A stretch of DNA of 5,787 bases from Dehalococcoidia bacterium LH_S1 (GCA_023660035.1 JAGXOF010000062.1:1-5787); one strand, 5' to 3'. Counted from the stretch's first letter, positions 1 through 5,183 are shown. The notes: a model not told the origin generated them from the sequence alone. Program-made: numbers and translations.

Positions 1-381
1 TCCCCACCCCCCACTTGGTCCGTGCTCCTAAATCCAAATGTGGACACAGGCCCCTCGAAAACGGCCACGCTGTACGGTACTGTGACCCCTTCTCACTTTA
101 CTCCCGGTGCTCTGACATATGAACTGGTGAATAGTTTGCGACAAGGGAATCACTTGCAGGATTCCGCACTTCATAATACATTTGAGAATGTGGCATTTGA
201 CGTTTTCCCGCAATTAGGGGATTATCGTCAAATGTTCCTTGATGCCGGAGTTGACAGGGTTCACCTTGCCGGTGCTGGCCCAGCGCTCTTCAGCCTCGTT
301 CCCGACAAGCAGTATGGCAAAGCTTTGGTAGACCGTTTGCGTGGTCAGGGGCTGGAAGCCTATTTAACTCATACGGTTTGA
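1..381 (+). CDS. ispE: 4-diphosphocytidyl-2-C-methyl-D-erythritol kinase, C-terminal part
   Basis: The frame is open from the first base of the window and ends at TGA 379-381, giving 126 residues of a protein normally about 280-300 long; the N-terminus lies to the left. IspE is the cytosolic GHMP-family kinase of the MEP isoprenoid pathway and phosphorylates the 2-hydroxyl of CDP-methylerythritol using ATP. Seen here: the P-P-P-T-W-S-V-L-L-N-P strand typical of the middle of IspE (residues 2-12), T-A-x-L-Y followed by H-F-T-P-G (about 21-36), the N-T-F-E-N-V-A helix (59-65), and the glycine-rich GHMP motif 3, LAGAGPALFSL, at residues 89-99. The membrane-protein gene follows within a few bases on the same strand, so the two are probably cotranscribed. 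The family call is firm; the alternative within GHMP kinases (homoserine or mevalonate kinase) fits these motifs less well. Confidence 0.9.
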   Translation, partial: SPPPTWSVLLNPNVDTGPSKTATLYGTVTPSHFTPGALTYELVNSLRQGNHLQDSALHNTFENVAFDVFPQLGDYRQMFLDAGVDRVHLAGAGPALFSLVPDKQYGKALVDRLRGQGLEAYLTHTV

Positions 382-392
382 CGTCATCTGAG

Positions 393-1022
393 ATGGAAGT
401 GAAGAATTTAGTGAACAGGCAGTCTGTGGAACAGTTCCTCTACAAGAAGGTCCTCAGCAATAAGGGACTGATGGTGATAGCAGTTGTCGCCATAATAGTC
501 GCTTCGTTTGTCGTTTATCAGCTTGACGTCGACTGGAGGGGGCTGGTGGAGAGGTGGGGTTACGTCGGTGTTTTCTTCCTGATGCTCATTGGGAGCATGA
601 CCATTCTCTTCCCCCTCCCGTTCGAGGCGATCCTTGCTGCTGCTCCGGGAATTATAGGGATCGCGGGGATGGAACTATTCTGGCTTGGATTGCTGGCCAG
701 TATCGGCGGTGCACTTGGTGAAGTTACGGCTTATTTCGCGGGGTTGTGGGGAAGGGGGGCCATCACAGGTAAATACAGAGAGGGCTACAGCAAGGTGGAG
801 AATGGGATGAAACGTTTCGGATCGCCAGCCGTATTTGTTTTCGCCCTTACTCCGTTGCCCTTTGACCTTGTAGGAATAGCAGCTGGCACGCTCCGATTTC
901 AGCTGGGGAAATTCCTTCTTTATTGCTGGGTGGGCCGTTTGCTAAGATCTCTTATAATCGTCTATCTGGGATGGATCGGGTGGGACTCGATTAAGAACTT
1001 GCTTCCCGGTGCAGGATACTAG
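393..1022 (+). CDS. VTT/DedA-type (YqaA-like) integral membrane protein
   Basis: A 209-residue polytopic membrane protein of the SNARE-associated/VTT (DedA, YqaA-like) family; members act in the inner membrane and some are lipid (undecaprenyl-phosphate or phospholipid) transporters, but no substrate can be assigned here. A basic cytoplasmic N-terminus is followed by hydrophobic segments at roughly residues 25-44, 57-79, 95-118, 145-167 and 174-195. The VTT-type signature is the stretch A-L-T-P-L-P-F-D-L-V-G-I-A-A-G-T-L-R (about 151-168), matching the re-entrant loop with conserved T-P-x-P and A-A-G in YqaA-like proteins. ATG 393 was chosen, but it has no good Shine-Dalgarno. A TTG at 378 overlapping the ispE stop would add five residues, and GTG 411, preceded by GGAAGTGAAG, is also possible. 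The closeness to ispE suggests translational coupling. Confidence 0.85.
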   Translation: MEVKNLVNRQSVEQFLYKKVLSNKGLMVIAVVAIIVASFVVYQLDVDWRGLVERWGYVGVFFLMLIGSMTILFPLPFEAILAAAPGIIGIAGMELFWLGLLASIGGALGEVTAYFAGLWGRGAITGKYREGYSKVENGMKRFGSPAVFVFALTPLPFDLVGIAAGTLRFQLGKFLLYCWVGRLLRSLIIVYLGWIGWDSIKNLLPGAGY

Positions 1023-1115
1023 AATCCTCTAAAGTGCAATATCTTGCCCGCATTCAGAGAGCCGCAGTTGGATGAAATCACAAGTTCCAAGCGCCAACTC
1101 TCAAACAAATTTCAA

Positions 1116-1184
1116 TTACCAATGACAAAATAGCTGCCTTGGGGCTTGGATATTACCTGGGAATTGAGATTTGGTCATTGGGAT
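1116..1184. repeat. Imperfect inverted repeat in the convergent intergenic gap
   Basis: The arms TTACCAATGACAAAAT (1116-1131) and ATTTGGTCATTGGGAT (1169-1184) are inverted copies that match at 13 of 16 positions, separated by a 37-base loop. They lie between the end of the membrane-protein gene (1022) and the end of dtd (1231). There is no run of T after either arm, so this does not look like an intrinsic terminator. The rest of 1023-1230 holds no gene that I can support. It could be a small relic repeat or MITE-like element. Confidence 0.5.
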
Positions 1185-1230
1185 TTCCCCCTTTTGGGTC
1201 AAGCTTTTCCAGGCTGGGAGATATACTTGG

Positions 1231-1674
1231 CTACCTTTTGGTGCTGAGGGGAATTGTCACGGGCCCGTCATTGTGAATCCCAACATGCATGTACGCCTGG
1301 AATTGGCCGGTTGCTACCGTGAGTCCGTAGGAGCGAAGGATCTCGGCGAAACGTTCTATCAGTGACTCGGCCTCCTCTGGTGGGGCGGCATCAAAGAAGC
1401 TGGGACGGCGACCTTTCCGTGTATCGGCGAGGAGAGTAAACTGGCTTACCACGAGTATCTCGCCCTGGACGTCTTGAACGGAGAGGTTGAACTTGCCGTT
1501 TTGATCGGCGAATATACGGAGAGCGGAAATTTTGTCCGCCAGAAACTTCGCATCACTTTCAGTGTCACCGGAAGCTGCTCCCAGCAACACGACAAGTCCT
1601 TGTCCGATCTGACCTACGATATGGCCATCAACACTAACCCAGGCTTTGGAGACGCGCTGTAGAATAGTTTCCAT
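1231..1674 (-). CDS. dtd: D-aminoacyl-tRNA deacylase (D-Tyr-tRNA deacylase)
   Basis: A full-length 147-residue DTD protein, against a usual 145-150. It hydrolyses D-amino acids (and glycine) mis-attached to tRNA, protecting translation in the cytosol; the enzyme works as a homodimer. Seen: N-terminal L-Q-R-V-S-K-A-x-V, the family motif SQFTL (residues 77-81), the A-D-T-R-K-G-R-R-P-S-F segment (83-93), the D-A-A-P-P-E-E-A loop, and the C-terminal N-D-G-P-V-T (135-140), whose Gly-Pro pair forms the chiral-rejection site. It starts at ATG 1674-1672 with no visible Shine-Dalgarno; a 14-base perfect palindrome (1683-1696) lies where one would be. fmdB ends 56 bases upstream on the same strand, so dtd is probably the second gene of the CIRCE-controlled transcript. 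The family call is very secure. Confidence 0.96.
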   Translation of the reverse strand: METILQRVSKAWVSVDGHIVGQIGQGLVVLLGAASGDTESDAKFLADKISALRIFADQNGKFNLSVQDVQGEILVVSQFTLLADTRKGRRPSFFDAAPPEEAESLIERFAEILRSYGLTVATGQFQAYMHVGIHNDGPVTIPLSTKR

Positions 1675-1682
1675 CGGCGTAC

Positions 1683-1696
1683 ACGCTGCGCAGCGT
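1683..1696. repeat. Perfect 14-base palindrome just upstream of dtd
   Basis: ACGCTGCGCAGCGT reads identically on both strands. It begins eight bases upstream of the dtd ATG, in the position of a ribosome-binding site. Flanking CGTAC and GTACG could extend the pairing with a bulge. As RNA it could form a short GC-rich hairpin or a dimer that affects dtd translation; as DNA it could bind a dimeric protein. There is no direct evidence for either. Confidence 0.45.
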
Positions 1697-1730
1697 CATT
1701 CCAGTACGTTCTTCAACCGCTAAAGGCAAG

Positions 1731-2018
1731 CTAATTCTCGCTTCCGGTTGCCGCTCCTGAACTGGATGTTCCCTTTGCCCCGGATGATTCCTGCTCGCCG
1801 TTCTTTTTATTGGACTTGGAGACAGGGGGATTTGAGGAATCCTTAGGGTAGTCGGTTACGTAAAAACCGCTGCCTTTGAAAATGATTGGGGTAGGGTGGA
1901 AAACACGCCTCGCCTCGTTGTTACACTCGGGACAGGTAGCTACCGGTTCAGCGTCGAAGCTTTGCCTCTTATCGAAGCGGCAGCCACAGGAAGTGCATTC
2001 GAATTCATATAGGGGCAT
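1731..2018 (-). CDS. FmdB-family zinc-ribbon protein
   Basis: A 95-residue small zinc-ribbon protein of the FmdB/CxxC_CxxC_SSSS family. Seen: the standard N-terminus MPLYEFECTSCG, paired zinc-binding cysteines C8-x2-C11 and C29-x2-C32, then the family hallmark F-K-G-S-G-F-Y-V-T-D-Y (about 47-57). A low-complexity Ser/Gly/Lys tail from about residue 60 is probably disordered. Family members are called putative regulators, but no biochemical role is established. The ATG at 2018 is chosen over an upstream in-frame start at 2054 because the family begins with M-P-x-Y-E-[FY] and because GGAGGT (2023-2028) lies five bases before it. The gene sits directly downstream of a strong promoter and a perfect CIRCE element, predicting heat-shock (HrcA) control, and is followed by dtd. 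Confidence 0.93.
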   Translation of the reverse strand: MPLYEFECTSCGCRFDKRQSFDAEPVATCPECNNEARRVFHPTPIIFKGSGFYVTDYPKDSSNPPVSKSNKKNGEQESSGAKGTSSSGAATGSEN

Positions 2019-2022
2019 GATA

Positions 2023-2028
2023 ACCTCC
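2023..2028 (-). promoter_or_regulatory. Ribosome-binding site of fmdB
   Basis: GGAGGT on the minus strand, with GGAGG five bases before the ATG at 2018. It supports the 95-residue start over the longer reading frame. Confidence 0.85.
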
Positions 2029-2047
2029 AACCTCTTAAGCACACAAC

Positions 2048-2074
2048 TTAGCACTCCCTTTACGAGAGTGCTAA
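2048..2074 (-). promoter_or_regulatory. CIRCE element (HrcA operator)
   Basis: TTAGCACTC (2048-2056), nine bases, then GAGTGCTAA (2066-2074). This is an exact match to the canonical CIRCE inverted repeat TTAGCACTC-N9-GAGTGCTAA bound by the heat-shock repressor HrcA. It starts five bases downstream of the -10 box and covers the predicted transcription start (about 2072), the classic position for repression. In the transcript the same repeat could form a hairpin at the extreme 5' end. The controlled gene is fmdB, probably with dtd. Confidence 0.96.
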
Positions 2075-2078
2075 GTAG

Positions 2079-2107
2079 AATATAGCATGCCGGTCACTCT
2101 GTGTCAA
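2079..2107 (-). promoter_or_regulatory. Sigma70-type promoter of fmdB-dtd
   Basis: On the minus strand, -35 TTGACA (2102-2107) matches consensus fully. A 17-base spacer follows, then -10 TATATT (2079-2084) with one mismatch, preceded by TGC (extended -10). The predicted start is an A near 2072, inside CIRCE, giving a leader of about 54 bases. The -35 box lies inside the 3' end of thpR. Confidence 0.88.
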
Positions 2108-2678
2108 GCGGCACAGAGGCAAGGCGGTCGTATATGGCACCGCTACTGGTGAGCGTGCTTCTCATGAGATTAAGCCTCTCTACAGTGAAGGAGGGGTTCT
2201 CCTTCACTTCGTACTCACTGACCAGTTTCCCAACGGCGGATCGCTCGCGGGAGCTGGCCTTGTCCCTTAGCCGACCAACAGTAAGATGCGGTGAAAATCC
2301 CCTCTTCTCCACAGCGAATCCAAGCTTGGTGAGGGCCTGATCAATTTGCCCTTGCAGATTAAGGGCTGTGGGGACATCGCCCTCTACTCCCACCCAGAGT
2401 ACTCTGGGTGACTTCAGGTTCGGGAATGCGCCCAGTCCGCCTAGCTCCAGGGTGAATGCTTTCGGTCCTGATGCTGCATCGGTGAGTGCCTGGGTTATAT
2501 CATCTACGCTCCCGGTAGAGATATTACCCAGAAACTTGAGAGTCAGGTGAATTGAATCGGATTTGATCCACTTGACGAACCTCTCATAACCCGGACTGAT
2601 ATCCCTCAGGATTTTTGCCAGGCTGTTCTTGACTTCCTCTGGCAATTCGATAGCGACAAAGGTGCGAATCGTTTCCAT
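2094..2678 (-). CDS. thpR: RNA 2',3'-cyclic phosphodiesterase (2'-5' RNA ligase family)
   Basis: A 194-residue member of the 2H phosphoesterase superfamily, of usual length. It opens RNA 2',3'-cyclic phosphates to 2'-phosphates; older work described reversible 2'-5' ligation of tRNA halves. Both catalytic H-x-T-x motifs are present: HLTL at residues 44-47 and HLTV-G-R at 131-136. The N-terminus R-T-F-V-A-I-E-L-P is typical of the family, as are the F-L-G-N segment after the first motif and the late L-M-R-S-x-L segment before the C-terminus. Its ATG (2678-2676) shares one base with the TGA of the upstream amidohydrolase (TGATG), indicating translational coupling in one operon. The last 14 bases of the gene also carry the -35 region of the fmdB promoter. 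Confidence 0.95.
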   Translation of the reverse strand: METIRTFVAIELPEEVKNSLAKILRDISPGYERFVKWIKSDSIHLTLKFLGNISTGSVDDITQALTDAASGPKAFTLELGGLGAFPNLKSPRVLWVGVEGDVPTALNLQGQIDQALTKLGFAVEKRGFSPHLTVGRLRDKASSRERSAVGKLVSEYEVKENPSFTVERLNLMRSTLTSSGAIYDRLASVPLDTE

Positions 2679-3517
2679 CAGTCGATCCCCAAGAGTCTAC
2701 GGGCATTTCCCCCTAGAATGGCATCCTTGCTCTCCTGAGGCATGTCCAGACGCTCAAGCGATTTGATGATTCTCTTTTGTGTGATCAGAGGGTGGTCGCT
2801 TCCGAACAGGATTTTCTCCGTTCCCACAAGATCGGCGACACGCGGAAAGATGTCATACTTGTAGAGGAATGGAGAAGCTGCCGTATCGAAGTAGACGTTC
2901 TCCAGTGCCTCAGCTACCTCCGGCATCAAAGCGTAAAACGGGAGTCCGCCTCCCCAGTGAGCGCAAACGATGCGCAGGTATGGGAAATCCGTTATGAACT
3001 TATACAATATCTCCGGCAGCACGTTGCCTTTCCCAGGGTAAATGTGTCCCACCGGCTCTGTGGAATGGGTAAGGACGATCATGCTGTACTTCTTTGCAGT
3101 CTCTGCAATTGGCTCCATGATGTCTTTGTTGGCCAGGTCGAAATCCTGTGAATGTGGCATCATCTCCCCGATGCCGCGGAGGCCTCCCTTCGCGCAGCGT
3201 TCCACTTCCTTCGTAGCATCTTTCGAGTTCGCTTGTATCGAGCAGAAGCCGACAAGCCGGTCAGGGTATTTGTTTACCGCTTCCATAATATAGTCATTTG
3301 TTCGGCGGCAGACATCGTGGCTTTTCCATCCGGTGTTAAGGGCAACTGACCAGTCGATGCCGTCCTGGTCCATGCTTTCAAGGAGCTCCTCGGCGGTGGC
3401 GATTCTGGGTTTGGGCCCTGAATAGATAGATTGATATAGTGGATCCTGAACAGCCTCTGTGTCTCTCCCCTCTTTCACTGCCGGAGGGATTATATGAGTG
3501 TGAAAATCTATTATCAC
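2678..3517 (-). CDS. Amidohydrolase family 2 (TIM-barrel metal-dependent hydrolase)
   Basis: A 279-residue complete protein of the amidohydrolase-related family (ACMSD / gamma-resorcylate decarboxylase / 4-oxalomesaconate hydratase type). Metal-site residues visible: H-x-H at 6-8 in M-I-I-D-F-H-T-H, H151 in V-L-T-H-S, H187 in C-A-H-W-G-G-G, and D241 in F-G-S-D-H-P. The end, G-G-N-A-R-R-L-L-G-I, is the standard C-terminal motif. These residues fit a divalent-metal decarboxylase or hydrolase in the cytosol; the substrate cannot be read from the sequence and the neighbours do not reveal a pathway. The start is GTG 3517-3515, fixed by the H-x-H spacing. There is no Shine-Dalgarno, and a promoter puts the RNA start at that GTG. 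It overlaps thpR by one base. Confidence 0.92.
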   Translation of the reverse strand: MIIDFHTHIIPPAVKEGRDTEAVQDPLYQSIYSGPKPRIATAEELLESMDQDGIDWSVALNTGWKSHDVCRRTNDYIMEAVNKYPDRLVGFCSIQANSKDATKEVERCAKGGLRGIGEMMPHSQDFDLANKDIMEPIAETAKKYSMIVLTHSTEPVGHIYPGKGNVLPEILYKFITDFPYLRIVCAHWGGGLPFYALMPEVAEALENVYFDTAASPFLYKYDIFPRVADLVGTEKILFGSDHPLITQKRIIKSLERLDMPQESKDAILGGNARRLLGID

Positions 3518-3523
3518 GCTTGA

Positions 3524-3552
3524 ATTATAGCAGGCTCGGCTTGGAGGATCAA
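3524..3552 (-). promoter_or_regulatory. Promoter of the amidohydrolase-thpR unit, leaderless
   Basis: On the minus strand, -35 TTGATC (3547-3552, four of six), a 17-base spacer, then a perfect -10 TATAAT (3524-3529) preceded by TGC. Six bases after the -10 comes the G of the GTG start at 3517, so standard spacing predicts an mRNA whose first nucleotide is the start codon. Confidence 0.75.
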
Positions 3553-3628
3553 ATTGAGAACGAGTTCATAGAGTTTGTTGGGTTAGAAAAATCACCTTTC
3601 GTTTTTCGCCGTTCCAAAAACTCTATAC

Positions 3629-3662
3629 ACTCAAAGAACACAAAAACACAAAAAACTCAAAG
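3629..3662. repeat. A-rich short direct repeats
   Basis: ACTCAAAG occurs at 3629-3636 and 3655-3662, flanking two overlapping copies of ACACAAAAA. On the minus strand this is a U-rich tract starting 7 bases after the xerD-like stop. It may help transcription end there, but no convincing GC stem precedes it. Confidence 0.45.
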
Positions 3663-3668
3663 GAGTAT

Positions 3669-4559
3669 CTATTTGGCCCTTGGGTGTGACCGCTCGTAGA
3701 CCTCCCGCATATGATCATCTGTTAGGTGAGTATAGATCTGGGTGGTGGAGATGTTTGCATGGCCAAGGAACTCCTGTAGCTCCCTCAGGTTCATCTTTCC
3801 GCTGCGCAGCAGGTGCGTGGCGATGCTGTGGCGCAGGGTGTGGGGAGTGATCTTGTCAATACCCGCAGCTTCGGCATAGTTCTTCAAGATAAACCAGAAT
3901 CCCTGTCGTGTGAGCCGTTGCCCTCTCCGGTTCACAAACAGTGCTTTTTCGCTCTCAGATGTGATCTGGGGTCGGGCCTCATTAATATATTCGATGAGGT
4001 CACGGATGGCCTGTTCATGTAAGGGTGTCATCCGTTCCTTTGAACCCTTGCCGAAACAGCGCACGAAACCATCGTCCAGGTTGAGGTCGTCGAGGTCAAG
4101 GGAAACCATCTCAGAAACGCGGACGCCTGTAGCGTACAGCAACTCCAGCATGGCCTTGTCCCTTTTTGCCTCCGGGGTTGAGTGCTTGGCAGGTTGAGCG
4201 AGCAACTCCTCTATTTGGGAGATCGAGAGTGTGTTGGGCAGGGCTTTATCTAGCTTCGATCCCGCGAGGTTTTCGGTGGGGTCTTCCTTCATAATATCCT
4301 CGCGTACAAGGTAGTGGAATAACGACCTCACGGCAGCGGTCTTGCGGGCGACGGTGGTGGGGGAATAAATCCTTTGGCGTAGCTCTACGATATAGTTCAG
4401 AATTCTGTCCCGGTCGATTTCCGTCAATCCATTTTCGTTCTGAATCCCGGCGAGGTCCACAAACTGGTTCAGGTCGTTCCTGTAGGCAGAGATGGTATTC
4501 GTCGAGAGCCCTTTCTCCACAGATAGATAATTTAAGAAGTTATCAACCAACCTGTTCAC
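3669..4559 (-). CDS. xerD: XerC/XerD-like tyrosine recombinase
   Basis: A 296-residue protein matching the usual XerC/D length (about 298). Xer recombinases cut and rejoin DNA at dif to resolve chromosome dimers; with a partner they are activated by FtsK. An N-terminal SAM-like core-binding domain (about 1-90, with L-S-x-N-T-I-x-A-Y-R-x-D-L) precedes the catalytic domain. All six catalytic residues are visible: R147 in A-T-G-V-R-V-S-E, K171 in G-K-G-S-K-E-R, H240 and R243 in T-P-H-T-L-R-H, H267 in L-G-H-A-N-I-S-T-T, and nucleophile Y276 in Q-I-Y-T-H. GTG 4559 is chosen over an upstream in-frame ATG at 4607 because GGAGGTGA (4564-4571) sits four bases before it and the family begins here. There is no integron-specific insertion, so it is not IntI. 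XerC versus XerD is not settled, and a mobile-element integrase is less likely given its host-like setting. Confidence 0.9.
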   Translation of the reverse strand: MNRLVDNFLNYLSVEKGLSTNTISAYRNDLNQFVDLAGIQNENGLTEIDRDRILNYIVELRQRIYSPTTVARKTAAVRSLFHYLVREDIMKEDPTENLAGSKLDKALPNTLSISQIEELLAQPAKHSTPEAKRDKAMLELLYATGVRVSEMVSLDLDDLNLDDGFVRCFGKGSKERMTPLHEQAIRDLIEYINEARPQITSESEKALFVNRRGQRLTRQGFWFILKNYAEAAGIDKITPHTLRHSIATHLLRSGKMNLRELQEFLGHANISTTQIYTHLTDDHMREVYERSHPRAK

Positions 4560-4563
4560 AGTG

Positions 4564-4571
4564 TCACCTCC
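4564..4571 (-). promoter_or_regulatory. Ribosome-binding site of the xerD-like gene
   Basis: GGAGGTGA on the minus strand, four bases before GTG 4559. This near-perfect anti-16S match decides the start and shortens the protein from 312 to 296 residues. Confidence 0.85.
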
Positions 4572-4642
4572 ATATTGCGGTCGGCGTTTCGGGTGAGTAT
4601 GGAACATCGCCTCACCGCTGAGTCTTGCTCATGGTTGGGGGT

Positions 4643-4671
4643 ATTCTAGCATAATCATCACTTATTGTAAA
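4643..4671 (-). promoter_or_regulatory. Promoter of the xerD-like gene
   Basis: On the minus strand, -35 TTTACA (4666-4671), a 17-base spacer, then -10 TAGAAT (4643-4648) preceded by TGC. The predicted start is near 4636, giving a 5' leader of about 77 bases. The leader contains an inverted repeat GGTGAG/CTCACC (4592-4597 and 4611-4616). The promoter lies just beyond the end of helicase similarity. Confidence 0.7.
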
Positions 4672-4704
4672 GTAGAAGTCTCTTCCAATACAAAATGGGC
4701 ATGG

Positions 4705-4724
4705 AGTTGGTTTAATTTCCAACT
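4705..4724. repeat. Short perfect inverted repeat at the helicase break point
   Basis: AGTTGG, TTTAATTT, CCAACT: a 6-base stem with an 8-base AT loop. It lies exactly where helicase similarity ends (about 4708). It may mark a deletion or rearrangement end point. Confidence 0.35.
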
Positions 4725-5022
4725 TGCCAGCGCCTATAAGCCCCACCTCAACCCCCAGGAAAGACTTGATCTGGGCCTGCCATTGATACAGAAGCTCTTT
4801 TGTATGAACCATAATCAAGGTTGCTTGCTGCCTGGCAGCAATAATAGCCAAGGCCATAACTGTTTTGCCACTACCAGTAGGGGCTAAAAGCACCCCGAAA
4901 GGGTGTTATACAATGTTACCAGCAGCCTGCTCCTGGTAAGGCCGAAGGGCGCCTTTGAAGTCCAGTTCAACAGGTTCTAGCTCCCGCGTGTTATTTATGA
5001 GATCAAAGTCAGAACCGCTATC

Positions 5023-5094
5023 TTTTAACGATTGAGCTCACTGGTTTTTACGGAGCGCGGCGGAGTAAAAATCCGGTGCAGCAATTTGTTATAC
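5023..5094 (-). other. attC-like integron recombination site
   Basis: On the minus strand a 72-base imperfect palindrome runs from R''-like GTATAAC (5088-5094; six of seven to RYYYAAC) to R'-like GTTAAAA (5023-5029; six of seven to GTTRRRY). The arms pair as AAC/GTT, ATT/AAT, GCT/AGC, CA/TG and TTTTTAC/GTAAAAA, with a few mismatches and an unpaired A. A 13-base central part carries a repeated CTCCG. This matches attC architecture: short conserved ends, a pairing body with bulged bases and a variable tip, within the usual 57-141 base range. It sits after the stop of the restriction gene in the orientation expected of a cassette. A plain terminator is the main alternative, but GC stem plus T run is lacking. 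Confidence 0.68.
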
Positions 5095-5183
5095 CGGGCT
5101 TGTCATTCCGGTGGATGATCCTTTTTGAGTCTGTTTTTCCTGATGTGTCGGAGCGCCGGCCTGCCATCCGGGCAATCCGGTCA

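Larger units (their letters stand above)
4612..5037 (-). pseudogene. Broken SF2 (DEAD/DEAH, restriction-type) helicase fragment
   Basis: Reading the minus strand in one frame from 5037 gives S-L-K-D-S-G-S-D-F-D-L-I, then L-R-P-Y-Q-E-Q-A-A-G-N-I-V, an in-frame TAA (4906-4908), H-P-F-G-V-L, and motif I (Walker A) A-P-T-G-S-G-K-T. Next come motif Ia-like T-L-I-M-V-H-T-K-E-L-L-Y-Q-W and G-L-I-G-A-G-K-L-E-I-K-P. Similarity stops near 4708; the frame then runs through unrelated sequence to a TGA at 4612-4614. The order Q-motif-like L-R-P-Y-Q, motif I, motif Ia is that of superfamily 2 helicases found in restriction systems and phages. The DExH box and motifs III-VI are absent, as is the N-terminal part, so only about 110 residues of a protein of several hundred remain. 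It cannot be active. The stop looks like a point change (AAA or CAA to TAA). A GTG at 4893 could start a 93-residue product, but it has no ribosome-binding site. Confidence 0.8.

Noticed and set aside
1012..1030. AGGAT/ATCCT hairpin at the membrane-protein stop as a terminator
   Set aside because: Only a five-base stem with no T run after it.
1171..1365. Plus-strand open frame over the end of dtd
   Set aside because: It is antisense to dtd and begins in the inverted-repeat gap, with no recognisable domain.
2019..2054. Longer FmdB start adding 12 residues
   Set aside because: The extension would be translated through part of the CIRCE element, the family starts at M-P-L-Y-E, and a strong ribosome-binding site fixes 2018.
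2777..3349. Several plus-strand open frames inside the amidohydrolase
   Set aside because: These are antisense shadows of a complete, motif-verified gene.
3669..4559. The tyrosine recombinase as the integron integrase (IntI) serving the attC-like site
   Set aside because: It lacks the extra IntI-specific segment between the catalytic K and the H-x-x-R motif, and its length and motifs match XerC/D.
4893..4908. CACCC/GGGTG hairpin near the helicase stop codon as a regulatory element
   Set aside because: The bases encode the conserved H-P-F-G-V segment before motif I, so the pairing is explained by coding sequence.
5023..5094. The palindrome as an ordinary intrinsic terminator
   Set aside because: Its innermost pairing is A/T, with T on one arm and A on the other, and there is no GC stem followed by a T run; the attC layout explains more of the sequence.
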